This document shows, one piece after another, positions 8,198 to 16,022 of a stretch of 64,000 bases of DNA. The stretch is from Bradyrhizobium icense (lineage in GTDB: Bacteria > Pseudomonadota > Alphaproteobacteria > Rhizobiales > Xanthobacteraceae), in NCBI RefSeq assembly GCF_001693385.1, contig NZ_CP016428.1, positions 2,790,001-2,854,000 on the forward strand, in the 5' to 3' direction. The stretch's first letter is position 1. Each line of letters begins with the position of its first letter. Both the position numbers and the translations under genes were made by a program. The notes beneath the pieces are model-generated. The model was not told where the DNA came from and ran no database searches. It saw nothing but the letters and a program-made list of their open reading frames with translations.

Positions 8198-8337
8198 AAC
8201 TGATATCGTGTCTATCGCCCGAACGTTTGCGATCCGAATTGACGACTCGGCTTCTGGCTTGCCGAGGTGACATTCTCTCTCGAGTGAGGGAGGCGTCCGC
8301 CCGGTCGGCGCGAGGCAATTTCGGTAGGGCAACAGTC

Positions 8338-9579
8338 ATGGATCATCGGAGTGTAACGGACCCTGTTCACAGCGTTCCCCTCGGCCGCAAGGATCTGCTC
8401 GGGCACGATCTGCCAGGCTCGTTGTGGCTTTCCGCGGATTCATGGTCACGCTTCCCGATCCACACGGGAGATAACAGCGCCGGCGATGGCGGCAGAGGTT
8501 ATTTTGCCGGGAGCCTGATCCATAGCAGCTACGCTGGTTTCGAGCCGCTCAACGTCGCGTGGCCGGGCGTCCATGCGACAGCCCTCGCTCATCAGACGAA
8601 CATCGCGTATTTTGATCAGTCCGCAACCCAGATCGCGGGAGTTGGCGGTGATGGCGGCAATTGGAATGCCGCATCGGGCGGAGGCGTCGGCGCGTTCGGG
8701 CCCCCCGGCTTTGGCGCGATCGCCACCGGTGGCAACAGCGCCGGCAATGGTGGCGATGGCTACTTCTTCGGAGCGATGGTGCATGCTCCTGTCGCGGTCT
8801 ATGCACCGATCAACATTGCAGTCGCGGGATATAATTCCAGTGCCCACGCCGATCAGACAAACAATGTGGTGCTCGATCAGTCCGCGTTTCAGATGGCCGG
8901 CGTCGGGGGTGATGGCGGGAGCGGCAATGCCGCGATCGGTGGAGGTGTGTCGGTCGTCGGAACTGGCCAGGGCCCCCACCAGCCCATCGGCTGGTCAGGC
9001 CTCGCCCACGGCGGGATGGGCTCCAATGTGATCGCGAGCGGCGATAACGACGCAGGCAACGGCGGGGACGGGTACTTCTATGGGGGCATCGTTCACGCGT
9101 CGTTTGCATTGTACTACCCGATCAACATCGCGGTGGCGGGATACAATTCCACCGCCAACGCCGAACAGACAAACAACGTGGTGTTCGATCAATCCGCGTT
9201 TCAGATGGCCGGCGTCGGGGGCGATGGCGGCAACGGCAATCACGCGATTGGCGGAACTGTGGACATTCTCTCTTCGATCTTCGACTTGATCGGCTCTGAC
9301 GTCATCGCGACCGGCAACAACAGCGCTGGCAATGGCGGCAACGGCCATTTCTCGGGAAGCATGATCGACATCGACGTGGCGATCTACGTCCCGATCAACA
9401 TTGCAGTCGCCGGCTACAACTCAACAGCCGAGGCTCATCAGAGCAACAATGTCGTGTTCGATCAGAGCACGATACAGATTGCCGGAACCGGTGGTGACGG
9501 CGGCCACGGCAACGCTGCGCTTGGCGGCGATTTCGCCATGCAACTGTTGTCGGACCTTCACTTGCTGGATCACGCCTAG
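8338..9579 (+). CDS. Gly/Asn-rich four-repeat protein, probable type I secretion cargo
   Basis: This 413-residue protein has no signal peptide. After about 42 residues it consists of four units of roughly 85-105 residues. Each unit opens with TGxNSAGNGGDGYF, passes through PINIAVAGYNS and QTNNVVFDQSAFQ, and closes with AGVGGDGGNGNxAIGG. The Gly-Asp/Asn blocks resemble, but do not fit, the canonical RTX nonapeptide. A beta-solenoid or amyloid-like fold is plausible. The ATG at 8338 has GGTAGGG upstream and an extension to 8227 is Arg-rich noise. The gene precedes a second repeat protein and an ABC/HlyD exporter pair on the same strand, so export by that system is inferred. No named family is recognised. 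Confidence 0.8.
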   Translation: MDHRSVTDPVHSVPLGRKDLLGHDLPGSLWLSADSWSRFPIHTGDNSAGDGGRGYFAGSLIHSSYAGFEPLNVAWPGVHATALAHQTNIAYFDQSATQIAGVGGDGGNWNAASGGGVGAFGPPGFGAIATGGNSAGNGGDGYFFGAMVHAPVAVYAPINIAVAGYNSSAHADQTNNVVLDQSAFQMAGVGGDGGSGNAAIGGGVSVVGTGQGPHQPIGWSGLAHGGMGSNVIASGDNDAGNGGDGYFYGGIVHASFALYYPINIAVAGYNSTANAEQTNNVVFDQSAFQMAGVGGDGGNGNHAIGGTVDILSSIFDLIGSDVIATGNNSAGNGGNGHFSGSMIDIDVAIYVPINIAVAGYNSTAEAHQSNNVVFDQSTIQIAGTGGDGGHGNAALGGDFAMQLLSDLHLLDHA

Positions 9580-9675
9580 AGCCTCGCCGTTTCGATCTAT
9601 CGAAACGAAGCGCTGGATTCTCTATTTGACGCGTTTTCCTTCACGCGAACCGCTATCCCACTTCGTTTGAAAACG
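9577..9675. repeat. Probable dispersed intergenic repeat element
   Basis: The stretch after the first cargo gene contains a small palindrome (GTTTCGAT near 9589 and ATCGAAAC) followed by TTTGACGCGTTTTCCTTCAC and then GAAAACGCT. From memory this resembles a multi-copy intergenic element of Bradyrhizobium and Rhodopseudomonas genomes. No second copy occurs in this window. Confidence 0.35.
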
Positions 9676-9850
9676 CTCGGCCGGCATTGGAGCTCACGGG
9701 GCTCGGCAACAAGCGGTAGCACTTCGGGCGTACACGGTTCGAAAAGGGTGGCATCAGCTTTGGCGGCTAGACCAATCCGGCATCGAAATCCAAAACTCGT
9801 GCTGTCCACATTGGGACACACAGTGTGCAAACCAGCTCAGGGAGACTGAC

Positions 9851-10366
9851 ATGGCAAAGGCAAAGGCATTGTTTCCTTCCGACACGATCGCGCTGAAGGT
9901 TTCGACCGGCGGCAACAGCGCAGGAAACGGTGGAGACGGCGTGAATACAGGTGACATCACTAGCAAGCCCAGTATCGAGTTTAACCCGTACAACAAGGCT
10001 GACGGCGCCGATGTGTACGTCAAGACCGGCGATCAGGTTCATCAGAAGGCCTACTGGGACGCCGGGGGCGCGAATGCGAAGGCGGAGAAGCATTCGAAAG
10101 CAGAGGGCGGCAAAGCCGTATCGAATGGCGACCAGGAATCGGACAGCGGCCACAATAAGTCCGACGTGGATGCCAACACTTCGGCCTACCAGAAGAACTA
10201 CCTCTCTGCGGATATGAGTCAGAACGTGTGGGCCGGCATTGGCGGCGATGGCGGAAACCACAACAAGGCAGAAGGCGGGGACGTTGACATCAAGATCCTG
10301 AACGACTCGCTCAACAGCCACGAAACCTACCATATCGACGATTCAGGCATGTTGGCGCACGGCTGA
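9851..10366 (+). CDS. Second Gly/Asn-rich protein, probable type I secretion cargo
   Basis: This 171-residue, very hydrophilic protein lacks a signal peptide. It carries near its start STGGNSAGNGGDG and near its end AGIGGDGGNHNKAEGGDVDI, the same two signature blocks that bracket each repeat of the 413-residue neighbour, with a Lys/Glu/Ala/His-rich middle part (residues about 70-120). It therefore looks like a diverged single-repeat paralogue. GGGAG lies 6 nt before the ATG. A strong hairpin separates it from the exporter gene 118 bp downstream. Function unknown. Secretion is inferred from position. Confidence 0.78.
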   Translation: MAKAKALFPSDTIALKVSTGGNSAGNGGDGVNTGDITSKPSIEFNPYNKADGADVYVKTGDQVHQKAYWDAGGANAKAEKHSKAEGGKAVSNGDQESDSGHNKSDVDANTSAYQKNYLSADMSQNVWAGIGGDGGNHNKAEGGDVDIKILNDSLNSHETYHIDDSGMLAHG

Positions 10367-10386
10367 TCGGCGACTCTGGAGGGGCA

Positions 10387-10416
10387 GAGAACCGGCGGCG
10401 GGGGCTGCCGGTTCTC
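10387..10416 (+). other. Hairpin between cargo and exporter genes
   Basis: A perfect 10-bp stem GAGAACCGGC / GCCGGTTCTC with a 10-nt G-rich loop lies 21 bp after the cargo stop codon. There is no T-run, so it is not a standard terminator. It may partly terminate transcription or stabilise the cargo mRNA, setting more cargo than exporter. Confidence 0.6.
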
Positions 10417-10484
10417 ACTTCGCCGCAAGGTCGGCGAACAATGGTCCGGGAAGGGTCGGACCTCAGAACTCTGGCGGGAACGCA

Positions 10485-12278
10485 ATGCTGACGCCACCGC
10501 TTCGGCTGCAAACAATGTCACCAGCGCGGATGCCGTTGAAAGCGGCCTTGCGGGCCTGCGCAGGATCGCTCGGGCTCGTTTTCGCGTATAGCTGCAGCTA
10601 TAATCTTCTTCTCCTCGCGCCTTCGATCTATCTGCTTCAGATCTATGATCGGGTCCTGTCGAGTCGCAGCGGCGCTACGCTCCTGATGCTGACGTTGATC
10701 GTTGCGTTTACCGTCGTGGTTGGCGGCGTGCTTGACGCACTGCGCCGCGCTGCATTGGGCCGGATGGGCGAGTGGCTTGAAGAAGAACTCCATCCGGCAG
10801 CGCTCTCCGCGTGCTTCAAATACGCCTATGAGGCCGATCGGGCGCGGGCGTCGGAAGCCTATCGCGATCTTACGACCTTGCGTCAGTTCGCACAGTCTGG
10901 AGCATGCTCTACGCTGCTTGACGCGCTCTGGACGCCGCTTTTCCTCGGCGTTCTCTTCCTCGTGCATCCCTTGCTGGGCGTAATCGGCACACTCAGCGCG
11001 TTGGTCCTGCTCGCTCTAGGGCTTGCCGGAGACCGGCTCACGCAAGGCCCGCTGGCGCGATCGGCTGCTGCGCTGACGAGGAGTCACGGATGGTTCGGAA
11101 CGGCCGTCGGAAACCTCCAAATGATCAGAGCCATGGGGATGCTCGACGGCGCCACACGCCTGATCCGTCAGGCTGCGCAGGATGCTCGGAGCGAGCAAGA
11201 GATGGCGCAGCGCCGCCACGAAACCATCATGCTGATCTCCAAACCCGTGCGGGCGCTGACGCAGGTCGTGATCATGGGCACTGCCGCCTGGCTCGTTCTC
11301 GAGCAGGACAGAAATCCCGCCATCATCTTTGCCGCGAGTATGCTGTTCGGACGCGCGCTCCCGCCCATTGAAGGGGCGATTGCGGGCTGGAAGGCGTTCG
11401 AGATGGCTCTCGCCGCCTACCGCCGGCTCAATGACATCATGTCCGCAGTCACCCCGGCTGCAAGCGTCAGGACTCTCCCGGACAGGCCGAAGGGCGACCT
11501 CATCGTCAACAATGTCGGCGCCGTTCTGCCGGGATCGAACCATCTGTTCGTGAAGGGCGTGTCGTTTCGCCTCGCGCCAGGTGAATGTCTTGGCATCATC
11601 GGTCCATCGGGCTCCGGCAAATCCACGCTCGGCAAGATCATCGCTGGAATCTCGGCTCCAGCGGCAGGTTCGGTGCTGCTCGATGGCATCGACATTTCAG
11701 CCGTGCGCGATTTTGGCGGCGGGCGGCGGCTTGGATATCTGCCGCAGGATATCGAACTCTTCGGAGAAACCGCAAAGGACATCATTGCACGGCTGGACGA
11801 TGCCGATTTGCAGAAGGTCATTGAAGCAGCAAAGCTGGCCGGCATTCACGAGACGCTCATCCGGCTGCCGCAGTCGTACGACACGGTCGTCGTTGGCGGA
11901 GGCGCCAATCTGCCGCGCGGGTTTCGCCAGCGCCTTGGCCTTGCACGGGCGTTCTTTGGCGACCCGCACCTCGTGGTCCTCGACGAGCCTAACTCCAGCC
12001 TCGACGCGCTCGGCGAGCGCATGCTGTTCGACGCTATTGAATGGATGAAGGCCACCAATACGACTGTCATCATCATCACTCACCGGATCGGGATTCTCGG
12101 CGCAACGGACAAGATTGCCATCATGCAGGACGGTGCTGTCAGCGCATTCGGCGACAGCAGGGAAATTTTCGAGAGGTGCCTGGCCCGTCCCCAGGTCGCC
12201 ACACAACCCGTGCCCGGTCGTTCCGACCAGAAATGCGAAGGCGGCGTCGGCGCCTGGCCGCGGCCGAGCTTGCCATGA
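10485..12278 (+). CDS. Type I secretion ABC transporter, PrtD family
   Basis: This 597-residue protein has an N-terminal membrane domain (about 1-300) and a C-terminal ATPase. Walker A is GPSGSGKST (K379), the Q-loop is GYLPQDIELFG, Walker B is VVLDEPNSSLD and the H-loop is IITHR. It would form the inner-membrane motor of a type I secretion system. The signature motif is unusual: where LSGGQ is expected it reads LPRGF (residues 476-480), confirmed in the DNA as CTG CCG CGC GGG TTT. It is followed 50 bp later by the HlyD adaptor. The outer-membrane TolC partner is not in the window. The start is uncertain: ATG codons at 10485, 10515 and 10530 are possible. Confidence 0.9.
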   Translation: MLTPPLRLQTMSPARMPLKAALRACAGSLGLVFAYSCSYNLLLLAPSIYLLQIYDRVLSSRSGATLLMLTLIVAFTVVVGGVLDALRRAALGRMGEWLEEELHPAALSACFKYAYEADRARASEAYRDLTTLRQFAQSGACSTLLDALWTPLFLGVLFLVHPLLGVIGTLSALVLLALGLAGDRLTQGPLARSAAALTRSHGWFGTAVGNLQMIRAMGMLDGATRLIRQAAQDARSEQEMAQRRHETIMLISKPVRALTQVVIMGTAAWLVLEQDRNPAIIFAASMLFGRALPPIEGAIAGWKAFEMALAAYRRLNDIMSAVTPAASVRTLPDRPKGDLIVNNVGAVLPGSNHLFVKGVSFRLAPGECLGIIGPSGSGKSTLGKIIAGISAPAAGSVLLDGIDISAVRDFGGGRRLGYLPQDIELFGETAKDIIARLDDADLQKVIEAAKLAGIHETLIRLPQSYDTVVVGGGANLPRGFRQRLGLARAFFGDPHLVVLDEPNSSLDALGERMLFDAIEWMKATNTTVIIITHRIGILGATDKIAIMQDGAVSAFGDSREIFERCLARPQVATQPVPGRSDQKCEGGVGAWPRPSLP

Positions 12279-12328
12279 TCCGCGGCAAATATCCTCACCA
12301 TCGCTTTGCCTGAGGGGAATGGGATCTC

Positions 12329-13837
12329 ATGAGAATTTCATTCGCTCACCTCTACATCCGGGCGGTTCAACGGTGGGTGAGAGCGGCGGCGCCAGCGTTC
12401 TGCGACAGGCTTGGCGGTGTCACCTCGATCCGTATCTGGCATTTCCAGGGTCTCCTGGCCCGAAGAGGGCGGGATCGTCTGAAAGCTGCAATCGCTCACG
12501 CCGAGATCTGGCAGGTCCCGCGGTGGTTGAGATCGGCGCCGCCGGCGCTCCGCGACCGGCTTCGCGGCATCACCTGGACAGGAAACGTGCTGGCTTTCGG
12601 CTTTGTCGTTGGTCTCGGTACCTGGTCAACCTATGCTCCCCTCGAGAGCGCCGCGATTGCTGTCGGCACCGTCGAATCCGAGTCGAGCCGCAAGACGATT
12701 CAGCACCTTGAAGGTGGCATCATCAGGGAGATTCTGGTCGCGGACGGCGACGTTGTCCGCGCCGGACAGACGCTGATCTCGCTGGAAGACACCAAGGCTC
12801 GCGCCGAAGCCCAGAGTCTGCAAGGCCAGTTGTGGGAAGCGGTGGCACGAGAGGCGCGGCTGCAGGCGGAACAGCAGGGCGACTGGCGGGTGTCATTCCC
12901 GCCCAGATTGGAGACGGCGCAGAATGCCAGTCCGTCGGTCGCGGATGTGCTTGCGGGCCAGCAAGCCATTTTCGAAACCCGTCGGCAGGTCTTTCAATCG
13001 CAAGCGGCCGTAATTCGGGAAAAAAGGTCGCAGGTAGAAAAAGAGATCGAGGGCCTCAGGGCGCAGGAAAGCGCGGCCTCAAGGCGCATCGAAATCGTCC
13101 GCGAAGAAGCGACGACCGTCGCCATGCTCGTTAACAGGGGACTTGAGCGGCGTCCGCGGCTTCTGAACCTTGAGCGGGAGATGGCTGACATCGAGGGGCG
13201 GCGGGGTGAGGTTGTCGCGCAGATATCGCGCGCCGGGCAGGTTATCAACGAATCGCAGGCAACTCTTCTCAAACTCGAGAACGATCGCCAGAACGAGATC
13301 GCGCAGTCGCTGCGCGAGGTGCAAAACCAGATTTTTCAGATACGCGAACGACTGCAGGCGGCCGACGACCAACTGTCACGAACGGCGGTCAAGGCACCCC
13401 AGGATGGCGTGGTAACGGACCTGAGGATTCATACTCCAGGCGGCGTCATTGGCGCCGGCGCACCTCTCATGGATCTGGTTCCTCGGCAGGATCGACTCAT
13501 CGTGATTGCGCGTGTCAGGCCCGAGGACATCGACGTGGTCCGCCCCGGACTGAGCGCCGACGTGAATCTTCTGCCCTACAACCAGCGCCGCGTACCACGG
13601 CTCCAGGGGACTGTGACGCACGTTTCTGCCGACCGTCTGGTCGACAAGCGTACCGATCAGCCCTACTACGCAACGAAGATTCGGGTGCAGGACCCGGCAA
13701 GCACCGGGATCGATGGTGTCCAGATTGTTCCGGGAATGCCGGCCCAGGTGTTCATCAAGACGGGCCGCGGCACCGTCGCGCTCTACGCTCTCCGGCCCCT
13801 GCTCGACAGCTTCCACGGCGCGTTCCGCGAGGATTGA
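12329..13837 (+). CDS. Type I secretion membrane fusion protein, HlyD family
   Basis: This 502-residue adaptor has an N-terminal cytoplasmic part of about 85 residues, one membrane segment (NVLAFGFVVGLGTWSTYAPL), a split lipoyl-type domain (HLEGGIIREILVADGDVV and later TAVKAPQDGVVTDLRIHTPGGV), a long coiled coil between them and a C-terminal beta domain with MPAQVFIKTG. It bridges the ABC exporter and an outer-membrane channel. The N-terminal extension is longer and more Arg-rich than in typical HlyD/PrtE proteins. It is the last gene of the secretion unit and converges on the regulator gene. Confidence 0.92.
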   Translation: MRISFAHLYIRAVQRWVRAAAPAFCDRLGGVTSIRIWHFQGLLARRGRDRLKAAIAHAEIWQVPRWLRSAPPALRDRLRGITWTGNVLAFGFVVGLGTWSTYAPLESAAIAVGTVESESSRKTIQHLEGGIIREILVADGDVVRAGQTLISLEDTKARAEAQSLQGQLWEAVAREARLQAEQQGDWRVSFPPRLETAQNASPSVADVLAGQQAIFETRRQVFQSQAAVIREKRSQVEKEIEGLRAQESAASRRIEIVREEATTVAMLVNRGLERRPRLLNLEREMADIEGRRGEVVAQISRAGQVINESQATLLKLENDRQNEIAQSLREVQNQIFQIRERLQAADDQLSRTAVKAPQDGVVTDLRIHTPGGVIGAGAPLMDLVPRQDRLIVIARVRPEDIDVVRPGLSADVNLLPYNQRRVPRLQGTVTHVSADRLVDKRTDQPYYATKIRVQDPASTGIDGVQIVPGMPAQVFIKTGRGTVALYALRPLLDSFHGAFRED

Positions 13838-13869
13838 GCTGCGACCAGAACTGCGAGCTCGGGCAGCTC

Positions 13870-14643
13870 TCAAGAAGACCGCACGCGTGAGGGCTGCGCA
13901 TGACCGTTGGCTCGCCGGCTCCAGCGAACGACCGCCTCGGTGCGATTATGCGCGGAGCATTTTCGCATGATACGTTGAATATGCATTTTTACAGTGTTTT
14001 CCGAAAGGTTGAGCCTGACGGCAATCAACTTGTTCGGAAGGCCGAGCTGCAACGCCTCCAGCACATGTTGTTCGCGTGGCGTAAGGTCGACCATCGCCTT
14101 CTCCGGCACAATCCTGGTGCCGCCGTTATCCTCGTTCGTTACGATTGGTTCGGACGCGTCGGGGCATCCCGATATCGCCTTCGACGCTCCATTTTGCCCA
14201 ACGATCGGTAACGGTCGGTAGACCCCACCGGCAAGGACCAGGCGTAATCCGGCAATAGCGACTTCGACCGGGATCGATGTCGGAAAGAAGCCACGCACTC
14301 CGCGTTGCATCGCAGCCGAAGCCGTCGCATCGTCGTCGCGATTTGACAACACGGCAACGAACGCTTTAGGGCAGGTTTCTGCAAGCAGGGCGAGGCTCGC
14401 CTCGATCGAAGGGTCAGTGATCTGCTTGTGCCCGATATTCAGCGCAATCAAGCGGATGTCTCTGCCGGATAGCCAGTTCAGGCCACCAGTCGTTGCCATC
14501 TCGACGATCTCGAATCCAGTGAGTTCTCTCTTGAGGATATTGAGGATGCACGTACGCGCCAGGACATGTTGCTCGATGATCACGAGCACCGGCGAGTTTT
14601 GTGATACCAAGGCGAGTTCTGCGGGATTAGAAAAATCGTCCAT
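13870..14643 (-). CDS. NarL/LuxR-type regulator with a non-canonical receiver domain
   Basis: This 257-residue protein has an N-terminal receiver-like domain (about 15-135) and a C-terminal LuxR helix-turn-helix (LTPREQHVLEALQLGLPNKL... about 185-240). At the expected phosphoacceptor position the third strand reads IRLIALNIGHK, giving Asn69 instead of Asp, and the acidic pair after strand one is Glu24-Gln25. It is therefore probably not controlled by aspartyl phosphorylation, like atypical orphan response regulators. No sensor kinase is adjacent. It converges on the secretion genes and is a candidate regulator for them, but that is only positional. Confidence 0.88.
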   Translation of the reverse strand: MDDFSNPAELALVSQNSPVLVIIEQHVLARTCILNILKRELTGFEIVEMATTGGLNWLSGRDIRLIALNIGHKQITDPSIEASLALLAETCPKAFVAVLSNRDDDATASAAMQRGVRGFFPTSIPVEVAIAGLRLVLAGGVYRPLPIVGQNGASKAISGCPDASEPIVTNEDNGGTRIVPEKAMVDLTPREQHVLEALQLGLPNKLIAVRLNLSENTVKMHIQRIMRKCSAHNRTEAVVRWSRRANGHAQPSRVRSS

Positions 14644-14670
14644 GATGTTCCCGAATTCAGAGATTAGCTG

Positions 14671-14856
14671 TCACTCCACAAGTTTTGATTTCCATTTTCC
14701 ATGGAGCAAATCTGCCCCACACACTCTGCAGCGAATTTGCTGCTGATCGCGACGTTGCTTCCGACTTTCGAATTCGTGGAACGTCGTCAGAGGACCTTCT
14801 GGTCCGTCGCAACAGATCTTGGCAGCGGTTCTGTCGTTCCAGGCTAACTGCTGCAA
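14671..14856 (-). CDS. Possible CxxC-containing small protein
   Basis: A frame of 61 codons starting at TTG 14856 overlaps the end of the lipoprotein gene by 13 nt. It contains an ICCDGPEG pair and a CRVCGADL pair, a pattern compatible with a small zinc-binding protein, with a plausible composition (FHEFESRKQ). There is no ATG and no strong ribosome binding site, so it could be translationally coupled, a remnant or not real. Confidence 0.3.
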   Translation of the reverse strand: MQQLAWNDRTAAKICCDGPEGPLTTFHEFESRKQRRDQQQIRCRVCGADLLHGKWKSKLVE

Positions 14857-15452
14857 ATATTGCGATAGGCGCTCGCCGCCGCTGAATTCGCGGGACCATC
14901 GACGACGAATGCTTCATCTTCCGTCACGAGATATAGAAACGGCCTATCGCCGGTATCTTCGCCCGACGGCTTTTTACCTTTGACACGGCCGCAAATGGTG
15001 TCGACGGACTGCCCGAGCGTATTTTTGCGGATGGCCCGTTTCATCTCACCGAACTCGGCAGACGCCGGCTCCTCCAATTTCGCGGCAATCGTGGTCTTCG
15101 CCTTGATAATGACCGGATCGGACGTCGCAGCGGGCCGACCAGATGCCGGAGCTTCGACTTTCGCTTCGACCGTGGTGGACTTCGCCTTTTTCTCAGCGAG
15201 TTGAGACTTGTCGCGGACGTGGGCAATCGTCGGCTCTTGCGTCTTCGTCGCGATCGTGGCCTTGACTTTTGTTGTTGCGGAATTGGTTTTGGATGGGGCT
15301 GACGCGGGCTCAATCGGCCGGCTGGCCGCCATCCCGTTGAGACAGCCGGACCCACTCGCGTCCGTGCATGCTTCCATGCTTGCTTGCGGCGGTAAGAGGC
15401 AGCTACAGCCAACCAGGGTCGCAGCCAGAACACCAATGAGAAGCGTTCTCAT
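14844..15452 (-). CDS. Ala/Lys/Thr-rich putative lipoprotein
   Basis: This 202-residue protein begins MRTLLIGVLAATLVGCSCLL with an LVGC lipobox (Cys16), so it should be exported and lipidated. Residues about 45-140 are a low-complexity stretch with repeated KAKTTIAAK-type words, likely extended. The C-terminal 60 residues (TICGRVKGKKPSG... YLVTEDEAFVVDG) form a compact, conserved-looking domain with two cysteines. GAGGG lies upstream of the ATG. No function can be assigned. Confidence 0.75.
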   Translation of the reverse strand: MRTLLIGVLAATLVGCSCLLPPQASMEACTDASGSGCLNGMAASRPIEPASAPSKTNSATTKVKATIATKTQEPTIAHVRDKSQLAEKKAKSTTVEAKVEAPASGRPAATSDPVIIKAKTTIAAKLEEPASAEFGEMKRAIRKNTLGQSVDTICGRVKGKKPSGEDTGDRPFLYLVTEDEAFVVDGPANSAAASAYRNICSS

Positions 15453-15975
15453 GCTAATCCCTCATAAAAGGGGCCTGAGGTCCGCTCGCAATTCTTGCGG
15501 CGATCTAAGATGTTGCGCTGGTTGTCTATCATTCGCGCAAAAGTCTTAACTGCTTGTTAAACGCCCATCCTTCGCCGCAGCGCGCTCCAGCATCGTTAAT
15601 TCCGGAGCAACGCAGTTTCGCGGTGGGTGGGCGTTGCGATGATGGAGAGCGTTGCCGGTCCCAAGAGATAGCTGGGAGCGCCGTCATCGATTCGTATGTC
15701 GCATGTCCGCCCCTGGGCCCATAGCCGACCTTGCTCTGCTATCCCCGACATCCGCTTGCCGACGTAAAGCTGTCAGTCCTTCAAAGGGCCAAGGATAGAA
15801 TCGATGGGGCAAGTCTGCGGGCCGTCTGTTGCGGGTCCTTCGCAACCACCACCAAAAGCTGAACAACATTCAGAAGCTCATCTGTACCGCATCTTCGATG
15901 CGACTTCCCTGCAAGCGGAAGTGCGGCGGGTGGCCGCCGTACCGACTCAACCTGATTTCCTCTCGCCCAAACAAA
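15453..15975. other. Intergenic stretch with one structured palindrome
   Basis: No gene is supported between the lipoprotein start and the frc terminator. The only structure seen is the nested inverted repeat at 15560-15635. Confidence 0.5.
15560..15635. other. Nested inverted repeat, possible structured RNA or cruciform
   Basis: The outer arms AACGCCCATCC and GGGTGGGCGTT pair over 10 of 11 bases, a CGCCGC/GCGGTG pair lies inside, and a GCTCC/GGAGC helix closes the centre. The layout suggests a branched hairpin of about 76 nt. There is no T-tract. Transcription is unknown. Confidence 0.3.
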
Positions 15976-16002
15976 AAAGGCCGCCGAAAACCGGCGGCCT
16001 TT
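15976..16002 (-). terminator. Rho-independent terminator of the gntR-oxc-frc operon
   Basis: A perfect stem AAAGGCCGCCG / CGGCGGCCTTT with loop AAAAC is followed by TTT TGTTTG on the minus strand, 20 bp beyond the frc stop. Confidence 0.85.
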
Positions 16003-16022
16003 CGTGTGTTCGGATGGCGTCG

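Noticed and set aside
8338..9579. Canonical RTX (GGxGxDxLx) calcium-binding repeats
   Set aside because: The Gly/Asp/Asn blocks are similar in composition but lack the nonapeptide spacing and the aliphatic positions.
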